A stretch of DNA of 64,000 nucleotides from contig NZ_CP015637.1 of NCBI RefSeq assembly GCF_001708445.1, positions 2,915,001 through 2,979,000 of the forward strand, read 5' to 3'. The DNA is from Pseudomonas fluorescens (GTDB lineage Bacteria > Pseudomonadota > Gammaproteobacteria > Pseudomonadales > Pseudomonadaceae). Position 1 is the stretch's first letter. Each line of letters opens with the position of its first letter. Both the position numbers and the translations under genes were made by a program. Below the pieces are notes generated by a model, which saw only the letters and a list, made by a program, of their open reading frames with translations, was not told the origin of the DNA and did no database searches. Positions 26,611 through 35,481 of this stretch are shown piece by piece.

Positions 26611-28029
26611 ATGTGGAAGATCAATCACAGTTACATTGATGGAGCATTCGTTCCCGTTCAGGGCAATGAAACGGTGCAATGCATCAATCCGGCTACCGGG
26701 GAGGTCATCGGTACGCTCACCCTGGCTGATCGTGAAGATGCCAAGCGCGCTATCGCGGCGGCTTCGCGTGCTCAAGTCGCGATGGGCCGCACCTCCAAGG
26801 CCGAGCGTATCGACATGCTCGAGCAGTTGCAGGCTGCCGTGCTGGCGAGCACGAATGAAATTCGCGATACCGCCATCGAAGAGTACGGTGCGCCGTTTGC
26901 CCGTGCGCAATGGGTCAGTCGCTACGCCTCGCAGTCATTTACCAATGCGGCGCAGGTGTTGAAACACTTCGACCTGAGTCGTTCGGTCGGTGACGCTACC
27001 GTGGTGATGGAGCCGGTCGGAGTCGCGGCGCTGTTTGCCCCCTGGAACAGCACCGCCGGGACGATATGCAACAAACTGGCACCGGCCATTGCGGCTGGCT
27101 GTGCCTCGGTCATCAAACCGAGCGAGTTGAGCCCCTTGCAGACCACCGTGCTCGCCCAAGCGTTGCATCGCGCAGAGTTGCCCAAAGGGGTTTTCAACAT
27201 TCTGTTGGGACGCGGCAGTGATGTGGGTGACGAAATCAGCGCCAGCCCACTCATCGCGAAAGTTTCATTCACCGGGTCCACCGCCACCGGAAAGCTCATT
27301 GCACGCGCCGGAATCGAGACCATGAAGCGAGTGAGTCTGTCGCTCACGGGGAAGTCGGCCTCTATCATCCTGGATGACGCCGATCTCGACATCGCCATTC
27401 CCCTGGCTCTGAATGCTGCGTTCATGAACAACGGTCAGGCATGTGTCGCCGGCACACGTCTGCTGGTGCCACGCACGCACGCCGAGGACATTATCAACCG
27501 CGTCAAAAGCCTGGTTGGAGCGATGGTCGTCGGCAATCCGCAGGATCCGGCCACTGCGCTCGGGCCGCTGGTCAATCGCGCCCAATTCGACCGCGTACAA
27601 GCTTTCATCCGCCGCGGGCAGGCGCAAGGCGCGACGTTGATTATCGGCGGGGAGGGCAGACCAACCGGCTTGGATAAGGGCTATTTCGTCAGGCCTACGG
27701 TCTTTGCCGACGTCAGCAGTGACATGGACATCGCGCAAGAGGAGATTTTCGGCCCGGTGCTATCGATCATTGCGTATGACTCGCAAGAACAAGCGATCGC
27801 TATTGCCAATGCCAGTATCTACGGTTTGCAAGCTTATGTGTTTTCCCGGCAACTGGAACGTGCCCAACGCCTGGCAACCCAACTGCAGGCCGGCTCGGTG
27901 TTGATCAACAGAATTTCGCCAGAGCTGCTGGCGCCGTTCGGCGGGGTAAAGCAGTCCGGTGTCGGTCGGGAGTTTGGAGTCTTTGGGCTGGAAGCATTTC
28001 TTGAGGCCAAAAGCATCGTGTCCGATTAG
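26611..28029 (+). CDS. Aldehyde dehydrogenase-family protein lacking the usual general-base Glu
   Basis: A 472-residue NAD(P)-dependent aldehyde dehydrogenase fold. The nucleophile Cys278 (N-N-G-Q-A-C) and oxyanion Asn146 (P-W-N-S) are present. At the place where most members have L-E-L-G-G-K this protein reads L-S-L-T-G-K, so Ser244 replaces the general-base Glu and Thr246 the first Gly. CoA-acylating family members also lack this Glu, so either altered chemistry or reduced hydrolysis is possible. It is 248 bp after the hydrolase gene, so may have its own promoter. Confidence 0.88.
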   Translation: MWKINHSYIDGAFVPVQGNETVQCINPATGEVIGTLTLADREDAKRAIAAASRAQVAMGRTSKAERIDMLEQLQAAVLASTNEIRDTAIEEYGAPFARAQWVSRYASQSFTNAAQVLKHFDLSRSVGDATVVMEPVGVAALFAPWNSTAGTICNKLAPAIAAGCASVIKPSELSPLQTTVLAQALHRAELPKGVFNILLGRGSDVGDEISASPLIAKVSFTGSTATGKLIARAGIETMKRVSLSLTGKSASIILDDADLDIAIPLALNAAFMNNGQACVAGTRLLVPRTHAEDIINRVKSLVGAMVVGNPQDPATALGPLVNRAQFDRVQAFIRRGQAQGATLIIGGEGRPTGLDKGYFVRPTVFADVSSDMDIAQEEIFGPVLSIIAYDSQEQAIAIANASIYGLQAYVFSRQLERAQRLATQLQAGSVLINRISPELLAPFGGVKQSGVGREFGVFGLEAFLEAKSIVSD

Positions 28030-28422
28030 CCTGGGGGTGGCGGGAGATTGCCCAGTAACCTGGCATGACACGCAATTGAACAAGTGGGCGATGTTAGATG
28101 TTCATAAGCAGGTCAACAGCCCAAGAATACTAGCTCAATACCCTTGAAATGAACGCAACTGTTCACCGATTGATGTTCATAGACCCAGCTTTCCCCGTCA
28201 TTAGCCTCGTCAACCCGAGCTTTATTTGTCCTTCCAGTGTTGCTGGAGGTATGTTCGATGGTGGCACGGGTTACGCTTGCGTGGCGTCTAGAGAATCCGA
28301 GGCGATTCAGTACAACAGGGTAACCGTCCGAGCAACACATCTTCCTGATGCCATCGGTTAAGGCGATGGTGTCCACCTAAATTTAAGTGGACACCATTTT
28401 TAGCCTTTTTAAGCGGACGCCC
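28030..28422. other. Non-coding gap with a near-perfect 32-bp palindrome before the IS66 genes
   Basis: No convincing gene lies here. At 28366-28397 there is a palindrome centred on AAATTT, with arms ATGGTGTCCAC/GTGGACACCAT and a single mismatched pair. It could be an IS end, an operator of the transposition genes, or a transcription-terminating hairpin. It lies 25 bp before tnpA. The left border of the IS was not located. Confidence 0.5.
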
Positions 28423-28755
28423 ATGCCACAAGAACGCCGTTCCTATTCCAAGTCCTTCAAGGCCCAGGTCATTACTGAGTGCGCCCATCCTGACACTTCA
28501 ATTGCCAATGTCGCCTTGACCCACAACCTCAATGCAAACCTCGTCCATAAATGGATTCGGGTGCATGCGCAGAAAAGCCTGGCACTGCAAACTGCCTTCA
28601 TCCCGGTCAAGACTTCGCCGCCGGTGCCGATGCATCAGGCCCTTCCTGCCACGATCCGAATCGAAGTGCCGCATCCAAAAGGTGTAGTCGTGGTGAGTTG
28701 GCCAGCAGAAAATGCAGCGGCGTGTTCTGCTTTCCTACGAGACCTGCTGCGATGA
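28423..28755 (+). CDS. tnpA: IS66 accessory protein TnpA
   Basis: A 110-residue helix-turn-helix protein beginning MPQERRSYSKSFKAQVI, typical of the IS66 TnpA (transposase_8-like) protein. It contains the S-I-A-N-V-A-L-T-H-N-L-N recognition helix region. Its stop overlaps the tnpB start, so the two are translationally coupled. Confidence 0.88.
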   Translation: MPQERRSYSKSFKAQVITECAHPDTSIANVALTHNLNANLVHKWIRVHAQKSLALQTAFIPVKTSPPVPMHQALPATIRIEVPHPKGVVVVSWPAENAAACSAFLRDLLR

Positions 28756-29087
28756 TCCGCGTCGATTCCATCTGGCTCGCCACCGAGCCCATGGACATGC
28801 GCGCCGGCACTGAAACCGCGCTCGCACGAGTCGTGGCGGTGTTCGGTGCGGCGAAGCCGCACTGTGCCTATCTGTTCGCCAACCGCCGCGCCAATCGAAT
28901 GAAAGTGCTGGTGCATGACGGCGTGGGGATTTGGCTTGCCGCCCGGCGTTTGAATCAAGGACGCTTCTTCTGGCCGGGTGTGCGACACGGCTCCGAAGTT
29001 GAGTTGGATGCCGAGCAACTTCAGGCCCTGGTGCTCGGTTTACCTTGGCAGCGCGTCGGTGCAGGCGGAATCATCTCGATGCTTTAA
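28752..29087 (+). CDS. tnpB: IS66 accessory protein TnpB
   Basis: A 111-residue protein of the IS66 Orf2/TnpB family, recognised by its start (MIRVDSIWLATEPMDMRAG) and R-L-N-Q-G-R-F-F-W-P. It is required with TnpA and TnpC for IS66 transposition, but its biochemical role is unclear. The start overlaps tnpA by 4 bp. Confidence 0.88.
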   Translation: MIRVDSIWLATEPMDMRAGTETALARVVAVFGAAKPHCAYLFANRRANRMKVLVHDGVGIWLAARRLNQGRFFWPGVRHGSEVELDAEQLQALVLGLPWQRVGAGGIISML

Positions 29088-29168
29088 CATCTGCCATGGC
29101 GTGCTTGCCAGCGCAATTGGCCCATAAGTCTATCGTCGCCATCAGCCCTCTCTGGCAAAATCGGCGGC

Positions 29169-30697
29169 ATGACTTTGCATCCAAATCTCGATCAATTAAA
29201 CCCTGAACAACTGCGTGCCCTGGCGGCGCAGTTGATCCAGCGCGTCGAGACAATGGACAAGCAAATCACTCATCACAAGTCGGTCAACGAGAAACTGGCC
29301 CACGAGATCGCGCTGCTCAAACGCTTCAAGTTTGCCAAGCGCAGCGAGCAGTTGAGCCCGGATCAAGCCAGCCTGCTCGACGACTTGATCGATACGGATA
29401 TCGCCGCTATCGAAGCCGAACTTGAGGCGCTGCAACCGGCACCTGTCGAAGCCAAAGTGCGCCAGCAACCCAAGCGCGCACCGCTGCCACCGCAGTTTCC
29501 TCGCACACTGATCCATCACGAACCGGACAACAGCCACTGCCAGTGCGGCTGCGCCCTCAAGCGCATCGGCGAAGACGCCAGCGAAAAGCTCGACTACACG
29601 CCCGGCGTATTCACCGTCGAGCGTCACATCCGTGGAAAGTGGGCCTGCGAGCAGTGTGAAACGCTAATCCAGGCGCCGGTACCGGCGCACGTCATCGACA
29701 AAGGCGTCCCGACCGCAGGCCTGCTGGCCCACATCATTGTGGCCAAGTTCGCCGACCATCTGCCGCTGTATCGCCAAGAGAAAATCTTCGGCCGCGCCGG
29801 GCTGCCCATCGCCCGTTCGACACTGGCGCAGTGGGTGGGTCAAACCGGCGTACAACTGCAACCGCTCGTGGAAGCACTGCGCGAGGCAGTGCTGGCCCAG
29901 CGAGTCGTCCATGCCGATGAAACACCCGTGCAGATGCTGGCACCGGGTGAAAAGAAAACGCACCGAGCGTATGTCTGGGCCTACTGCACGACACCATTCT
30001 CGGCACTGAAGGCGGTAGTCTACGACTTCAGCCCGAGCCGTGCTGGCGAACATGCGCGCAACTTCCTGGGCACTTGGAACGGCAAGCTGGTCTGCGATGG
30101 CTTCGCAGGCTACAAGGCCGGCTTCGAAGGGGGCATCACCGAAATCGGCTGCATGCCCATGCTCGCCGCAAGTTCTTCGACCTGCATGTGGCGAACAAAA
30201 GCCAACTGGCCGAACAGGCGCTGCACTCAATCGGCGGCCTATACGAGGTTGAACGAAAGGCCAAAGAGATGAGCGATGAAGATCGCTGGCGATTACGTCA
30301 AGAAATGGCGATTCCTATCGCGGAGAAGTTGCATGAGTGGATGCTGGCTCAGCGCGAACTTGTGCCCGAGGGCTCGGCCACAGCCAAGGCTCTGGATTAC
30401 AGCCTGAAACGCTGGGTAGCGCTGACGCGCTACCTCAATGATGGTGCTGTGCCCATCGACAACAATCGGGTCGAAAATACGATCCGGCCTTGGGCCCTTG
30501 GCCGTTCGAATTGGCTCTTCGCCGGATCACTGCGCAGCGGTAAACGAGCGGCGGCAATTATGAGCTTGATTCAATCGGCACGCATGAATGGGCATGATCC
30601 GTTCGCGTATCTCAAGGATGTACTGACGCGGTTGCCGACACAGAGGGCCAGTGCAATTGACCAATTACTACCGCATCAATGGGCACAGGGCTCCTAA
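29169..30697 (+). pseudogene. tnpC: IS66 transposase TnpC, single-base frameshift
   Basis: The first part (29169 to about 30155) encodes the coiled-coil N terminus, the zinc-binding C-Q-C-G-C ... C-E-Q-C segment and the start of the DDE domain (H-A-D-E-T-P, then C-D-G-F-A-G-Y). At about 30155 one G appears to be missing: G-C-M-P-M-L replaces the expected G-C-M-A-H-A-R-R-K-F. The correct sequence resumes in another frame as H-A-R-R-K-F-F-D-L-H and runs to 30697, including the D-N-N-R-V-E-N catalytic end. A sequencing error cannot be excluded, since the rest is undegraded. Confidence 0.88.
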
Positions 30698-30714
30698 CAC
30701 GCTATGAGCTACAT

Positions 30715-31173
30715 TCAGTCCGACGCGTCTGAATCTAATGGTGTCGATGGAGGTATTTGCCATGCGGGTTTTTTGTCATCCTGACTGTCGAAAATACGCC
30801 GCGCCTTGCGGAAATCCTCAACGTTCTCGACAACCCAAGTCCAGATAGGTGACATGCGGATCAACAGTCCCATACCCAGCGGCGTCAGCTCATACTCGAC
30901 ACGTGGCGGAATCTCACCGAACTCCCGCCGAACCACTAGCCCATCCCGCTCCATGGAGCGTAGCGTCTTGGTTAACATCCGCTGAGTCACCCCAGTCATC
31001 TGCCTTTTTATTTCGGCATGGCGCATCGTGCCGTAAACCCCCAGGGCATGCAGAATACCTAACGACCAGCGGCTACCTGCGTGAGCAAGCACTTCTCGTC
31101 TGACGCCATCATCGTCTTCTCTAAGCGTTCGGCAAATTGTTTCTGCCTGGCTGAGAGCCTCCTGATCGGTCAT
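30715..31173 (-). CDS. HxlR-family transcriptional regulator
   Basis: A roughly 150-residue winged-helix protein with the HxlR core S-R-W-S-L-G-I-L ... M-L-T-K-T-L-R-S-M-E-R-D-G-L-V and P-P-R-V-E-Y-E-L-T-P-L-G. It is divergent from the NmrA-like gene, which it probably controls. The start at 31173 is favoured; an in-frame GTG at 31191 would add six residues. The C terminus abuts the IS66 element, so the last residues may have been altered by the insertion. Confidence 0.88.
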   Translation of the reverse strand: MTDQEALSQAETICRTLREDDDGVRREVLAHAGSRWSLGILHALGVYGTMRHAEIKRQMTGVTQRMLTKTLRSMERDGLVVRREFGEIPPRVEYELTPLGMGLLIRMSPIWTWVVENVEDFRKARRIFDSQDDKKPAWQIPPSTPLDSDASD

Positions 31174-31211
31174 TTCATTCTCTGGTATCACAGGTGTGCC
31201 TTCTTACGAAC

Positions 31212-31252
31212 GTTGCCTAATCGTGCAAGCATTTGTTCATCTTACAGGCAAC
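31212..31252. promoter_or_regulatory. Inverted repeat in the HxlR/NmrA divergent promoter
   Basis: GTTGCCT (31212-31218) and AGGCAAC (31246-31252) are inverted copies separated by 27 bp in the 96-bp gap between the two divergent starts. This is a candidate operator for the adjacent HxlR regulator; the arm length is short, so chance is possible. Confidence 0.35.
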
Positions 31253-31269
31253 AGGTCTCAGGAGAAATC

Positions 31270-32217
31270 ATGACCGAAGTGACCCAGCTTTCCCCCCAAT
31301 CCATTCTCGTTCTAGGCGCCGGTGAGCTTGGGCTGCCGGTTCTGCGCAATCTTGCGCGAGTAGCAAAGCGCGCGCCCGGCTCCACAATCAGCGTCCTGCT
31401 CAGGGATTCGACCATCAACACTCAGGTGCCCGAGAAAAAGGTCGAAATCGATGAGCTTCGAGATTTTGGCATCCAGATGGTGGCCGCAGATCTCGTGAAT
31501 AATTCAATCGATCAGTTGGCTGAAGTGTTCGCACGGTTCGATACCGTAATAGGCTGCGCAGGCATGGTTGCAGGCCGGGAAACCCCGATGAAGCTGGCTA
31601 CAGCAGCTCTCAAGTCCGGTGTGAAGCGCTACTTTCCTTGGCAGTTTGGTGTCGACTTCGAGGTAATCGGTCGGGGCAGTCCTCAAGATCTGTTCGATGC
31701 TCAGCTTGATGTACGCGAATTGCTTCGCGCCCAGGATAAAACTGAATGGGTAATCATCTCGACGGGTATGTTCACCAGCTTTCTATTCGAGCCAGTATTC
31801 GAGGTGGTTGACTTCGAAAACGATACCGTGAACGCGCTAGGCAGTCTTGAGACCAGCGTGACGCTCACGACTCCAGAAGACATTGGTGCGTTGACAGCGG
31901 AAATTGTTTTCTTCGAACCTCGCTTCCGCGATCAGATTGTGTACCTCTCGGGAGATACAGTGACGTACGGAGAGGTTGCGAGCCTCCTCGAACGTGTACT
32001 GGGTCGCCCGTTCAAACGTAACGTGTGGACTGTTCCGTACTTGCTCCAAGAATTGGAGAGAGACCCAACGCATCACATCAAGAAGTACCGCGCTGTGTTC
32101 GCCCAGGGCAGAGGCGTGGCCTGGCCTAAAGCAGGCACTTTCAACGCGCAGCAGTCGACTCAAGTCACGACCGCTGAGGAGTGGGCCCGTGCAAATCTGG
32201 CAACCTCATCAGCATAA
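31270..32217 (+). CDS. NmrA-like NAD(P)-binding (isoflavone-reductase type) protein
   Basis: A 315-residue Rossmann-fold protein with a glycine-rich N terminus (I-L-V-L-G-A-G-E-L-G-L-P-V-L) and the atypical-SDR/NmrA layout, including K-R-Y-F-P-W-Q-F-G-V-D. Members act as reductases or redox sensors; the substrate here is unknown. The start at 31270 follows an AGGAGAAA site. It is divergent from an HxlR regulator, a common pairing for inducible reductases. Confidence 0.83.
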   Translation: MTEVTQLSPQSILVLGAGELGLPVLRNLARVAKRAPGSTISVLLRDSTINTQVPEKKVEIDELRDFGIQMVAADLVNNSIDQLAEVFARFDTVIGCAGMVAGRETPMKLATAALKSGVKRYFPWQFGVDFEVIGRGSPQDLFDAQLDVRELLRAQDKTEWVIISTGMFTSFLFEPVFEVVDFENDTVNALGSLETSVTLTTPEDIGALTAEIVFFEPRFRDQIVYLSGDTVTYGEVASLLERVLGRPFKRNVWTVPYLLQELERDPTHHIKKYRAVFAQGRGVAWPKAGTFNAQQSTQVTTAEEWARANLATSSA

Positions 32218-32675
32218 GGGCAGTAGCTGAACGAACGTTCTCGCGCTCGGAGTTGACCTGCTAAAAAGCTCCTCAGTCTGATAATGGGCGCTGATAACCG
32301 AAGCTAAGGCGCGGAGAATGGGTCTGGTAATCCAAGACGACCGAATCTTTATCTTATCCGCACCATCTGCCGAGGTCTGAGGCGTCCCACTTCACTATCT
32401 ATTGAGTTTTCTAAGCGCGAATTCCGAACCACGGTGACTTAACCAAGCGCTTACTAAAGCCTTGCAAATGAGCGTGGTTTTGAGGAGCACGGGGGAGAAT
32501 GGTGTGGTCAAGGTGTGTCTGCCGGACGCTTACACAACAGGAATCCTGGAACCGCTTGATAGGCCAAAAAAAGGCCGCTATTGAAAGCGGCCGTCTGACT
32601 AAAGAGCATTTCGATAAATCATTCCAAGTCAGGCGGATGCTACCGATCTGTTACCCGAGCTGTGCTGCGGATAGC
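32218..32675. other. Gap between NmrA-like gene and the Septu-like pair
   Basis: No gene is credible in these 458 bp; an open frame reaching from here into the nuclease gene on the opposite strand looks like a shadow. The stretch probably contains the left border of the accessory island, but no att-like repeat was found. A terminator for the leftward nuclease gene lies at 32565-32592. Confidence 0.5.
32565..32592 (-). terminator. Terminator after the HNH nuclease gene
   Basis: GGCCGCT (32573-32579) and AGCGGCC (32586-32592) form a hairpin followed on the minus strand by seven T. It lies about 85 bp beyond the stop of the leftward HNH gene. Confidence 0.75.
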
Positions 32676-33383
32676 TTAAGGAAGAACCCGAGTAATCGCC
32701 TGATATCCACTGGCAACATCGAAGCAGTGTTTCGCTGTACCTGGAATACGATCCAGTATGCGCCTGAGCATATCTGGATCGTCTTTGAAAACCGTCATCC
32801 AAATGGACCAGAAACCTTGGATCTGCAACACAATTTGATCGCGCATCTTTGGGTGATCCAACTCAAAAAGGTTCTGCTTCGATTCCAGCGCGATGTCCCA
32901 TGCCTCGCGCCGGTTGTTCCAACGACGGTCGGATGCTTCATTTTCCTGATCATTAACGCTAGGAACTTTGTGTAGACCAACAAGGCGGATCGTGCGAGTG
33001 GCTCGAACATTGTCATGCCCTGGTGCGGCTTCGACCAACCCACCTTGCTTGTAGATTAAGGCAAGAAAGGTGTTGTCCCGATCCGGCCACATGTAGTCAT
33101 CGAGCACAACGTCCTTATTGTCCTTCGTGCTATTGCAATTTGTACACGCAAGTAAAAAGTTGTCCCAACTTAGCTCGCGAACCAGGTCATTCGCGATGGC
33201 GCCCGGCGGTTTCTTCGGCTGGACATGCTCGATGGCCAAACTAGTATCAAGATGCACTTCACAATAGGAACAACATTCGCCGAGTCGCTCGATAAGCTTA
33301 CCCCGAGCCATTGCGTAAGCTTTAAATACGACAACCCTTCCATCTGCTCCAGTGGGGCAGGCCCCGCGAATGACTGGTCTCAT
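32676..33383 (-). CDS. ptuB: HNH endonuclease, Septu PtuB-like
   Basis: A 235-residue HNH nuclease. The zinc pair Cys38/Cys41 (C-S-Y-C), the catalytic E52-H53-V with following P-K, Asn75 and the second zinc pair Cys80/Cys83 with C-x-x-C-N-x-x-K are all in place. It overlaps the ATPase gene by 4 bp (ATGA). An ATPase-HNH pair of these sizes is the layout of the Septu antiphage system, in which the HNH protein is the DNA-cutting effector. No reverse transcriptase accompanies it, so a retron variant is unlikely. Confidence 0.83.
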   Translation of the reverse strand: MRPVIRGACPTGADGRVVVFKAYAMARGKLIERLGECCSYCEVHLDTSLAIEHVQPKKPPGAIANDLVRELSWDNFLLACTNCNSTKDNKDVVLDDYMWPDRDNTFLALIYKQGGLVEAAPGHDNVRATRTIRLVGLHKVPSVNDQENEASDRRWNNRREAWDIALESKQNLFELDHPKMRDQIVLQIQGFWSIWMTVFKDDPDMLRRILDRIPGTAKHCFDVASGYQAITRVLP

Positions 33384-34732
33384 TCATCATCCGCCTTAGG
33401 GTTTCCCTCAGGAGCACCATCGATACCCGAAACCAATCGCTTCATTGTCAAAAAGGCGTGATAGGCAACGTTGTCACTAAATGGATCGGACAGTGCGTCA
33501 AGGTCTGCTTTAATAGCTTCCTTCTGCTCATCACTCACATCTCCAGCAGCATCATTGAGCAGCCGGAAGTATTCAATGGCCGCCTCATGCATTTTCTGGT
33601 AACGCTCCCCACGCTGCGGCACCGGAATCTTCATGACCTCTTCGGTGATGTCCTCAATAGATCGATTAGCGTATTTTGCCTCCGAAGCGGGAGCGGCAAT
33701 ACCATCAGGAATCGAGTCCGCTTGAGCGGGTTTTAACCCCCGCTCCAGGTCTATAACTTCCCCCGGCTCTAGAGACTGCAAGATGAAAGGGGAATGAGAG
33801 GAGACAACAAACTGCAGAAGCGGAAATGCATTTTTCAGGTCCGAAACCACACGACGCTGCCACTTAGGGTGCAGATGCAAATCAATTTCATCGATCAACA
33901 CGATCCCTTGAGTTTTGATAGCTGCATCCACACCTAAATGCGGGTTTAAGCGTGAGGCACGGTGCGCGATGTCCGCAATGATGCCAACCATATTGCGATA
34001 CCCATCACTGAGATCATCAAACGGCATTAAGCCTTCATGATCCAACGCAATCATCAGGTGATCGTAACCCGCGTCGAAATAGAAATTTTGCGCACCAGGA
34101 ATACAAGAGGTCACCGCATTGGTCACCGCATCCAGTGCAGGTATGTCTTTCCCTTTTTGTATCTTTGCCATAGATAAGCGTTTGAACCATTTCTCAAACG
34201 CTTTGTGATCCGATTTCGGATCGAGGCAATAACGGTAGCCCGTTAGGCGGGAAGACGGGCTGTCCGCCACTACATCATCATGCTTATCCCATAGTCGCCC
34301 CGCGCCGTAGTAAAGCAGCAGCGGAAGATTCACATGAGGCTGATGTATAACGCGCTCACGCGCTTCTGCACCAACCCTGACGAAATCCTTAGCCTTCTTA
34401 CCACGGTCACCCAGATCTCGCCGCCAGCGAATGGGCGGTTCTTCGTTCGTTTGACAGACAGCCTCCAGCCAGACCTCCGTAAATGCCTCACGGAACACCT
34501 GACCTTCGACCTCTTGAAAAACAGCTCGCGCATCCGAGTCCTTGATCGTGCCGCCACCAGTCGTCAGTTTGCCGCCCTGAAAGTAAGTGTTGAGCAGCAT
34601 CGCCAGTGCGTCGAGTATGGTCGTTTTGCCCTTACCATTGTTACCAATCAGGACGTTGAACTGGGGATTGAACTGGAGATAGGCTTCGTCGTACTTTCGG
34701 AAGTTGTGCAGCACTAATTCAGTGATTTTCAT
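33380..34732 (-). CDS. ptuA: AAA/ABC-type ATPase, Septu PtuA-like
   Basis: A 450-residue SMC/RecF-like ATPase with Walker A G-N-N-G-K-G-K-T-T (residues 30-38), an ABC signature-like L-S-D-G-Y-R-N, Walker B I-V-L-I-D-E-I-D and the H-L-H-P-K-W-Q that follows, then a switch histidine region S-S-H-S-P-F. It matches PtuA in length and in pairing with an overlapping HNH gene. In Septu the ATPase gates the nuclease and responds to nucleotide depletion or phage signals. It starts the leftward two-gene operon. Confidence 0.85.
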   Translation of the reverse strand: MKITELVLHNFRKYDEAYLQFNPQFNVLIGNNGKGKTTILDALAMLLNTYFQGGKLTTGGGTIKDSDARAVFQEVEGQVFREAFTEVWLEAVCQTNEEPPIRWRRDLGDRGKKAKDFVRVGAEARERVIHQPHVNLPLLLYYGAGRLWDKHDDVVADSPSSRLTGYRYCLDPKSDHKAFEKWFKRLSMAKIQKGKDIPALDAVTNAVTSCIPGAQNFYFDAGYDHLMIALDHEGLMPFDDLSDGYRNMVGIIADIAHRASRLNPHLGVDAAIKTQGIVLIDEIDLHLHPKWQRRVVSDLKNAFPLLQFVVSSHSPFILQSLEPGEVIDLERGLKPAQADSIPDGIAAPASEAKYANRSIEDITEEVMKIPVPQRGERYQKMHEAAIEYFRLLNDAAGDVSDEQKEAIKADLDALSDPFSDNVAYHAFLTMKRLVSGIDGAPEGNPKADDE

Positions 34733-35481
34733 GAGTTACCAAACTGGGTGAGTACGAACTTCAGGGCCAGCTTGAGTTCTAGGAAGGTGCTGCCGCTCTA
34801 AAATCTCTGCGGCCCGGCCTCACACGTAGGATCTGCAAGCGGGAATGTTGAGTCACGTCGATGAGTCGATGATAGCAAGATACAACGCCTTAAGCCTCAA
34901 TTCGAAACGGGTTGCTAACGAGGTATGGTCACACGGCTACTCGCTCTGAACTCAGCTTCGCAAGCGAGCAATAACAACGATGTAGCTACGCGCCCGATTG
35001 AGGCCAACACCTTTGTAGTAGGTGCTCAGGAGCAATGGGTCAACCACAGCACAAACCCAGCCATCCCTCGAACCCTGCCTGAATAATCCTGTAGTGCATA
35101 CGCTTTTTCTAGCCCTGGCAGGCCATCAGATTGATCTTATCAAAGAGGGTAATTGGACCAACATGATCCGACATCGTGTTGACTTGGCAGGTGGCCACTA
35201 CTCTCGAGGTACCCCAAGATCTTTTGCCCAATCGACTGGCCATAGCCTGTATTTTAAGACCGCGTCAGCAAGCTGGTATCGCCATTTAAGAGCGTGCGGT
35301 TGAATCGCCCCAGGGGGGGCGCACATCACCTACAGGTGCAGGCCACTAGGCCGTCCTCGTCGAGATTCGGCCGAGCAATCCTTGGATCCAAAATATCTTT
35401 CAATTAAAACCGACTTCGGGCTAATCTGCATCAGTAATGGCTCCATGCCATCCTCAGAGATAGATCGTCGAGAAAATTAAA
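34733..35481. other. 749-bp gap between Septu-like pair and the AT-rich MBL segment
   Basis: No gene can be supported here. A 93-codon open stretch at 35022-35303 on the plus strand has no recognisable motif or clear ribosome site and is not annotated. The region must contain the promoter of the Septu-like operon (leftward) and that of the 122-residue gene (rightward). Base composition shifts towards AT near the right end. Confidence 0.5.

Larger units (their letters stand above)
28423..30697 (+). mobile_element. IS66-family insertion sequence (coding part; transposase frameshifted)
   Basis: The three-gene order tnpA-tnpB-tnpC, with an ATGA overlap between the first two, is the IS66 hallmark. 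I could not identify the terminal inverted repeats by eye, so the limits given are those of the genes. The right end must lie close to position 30715, where the HxlR gene ends, and may have trimmed that gene. The element is probably unable to move by itself because tnpC is broken. Confidence 0.85.

Noticed and set aside
28149-28361. 70-codon frame before the IS66 element
   Set aside because: No similarity recognised, weak start, short length.
35022-35303. 93-codon frame in the gap right of the Septu-like genes
   Set aside because: No recognisable motif, poor start context, and composition unlike both neighbours; not enough to call a gene.
34733-35481. Possible retron ncRNA/reverse transcriptase beside the Septu-like pair
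   Set aside because: No reverse transcriptase motifs (such as YxDD) occur near it; plain Septu is the simpler reading.
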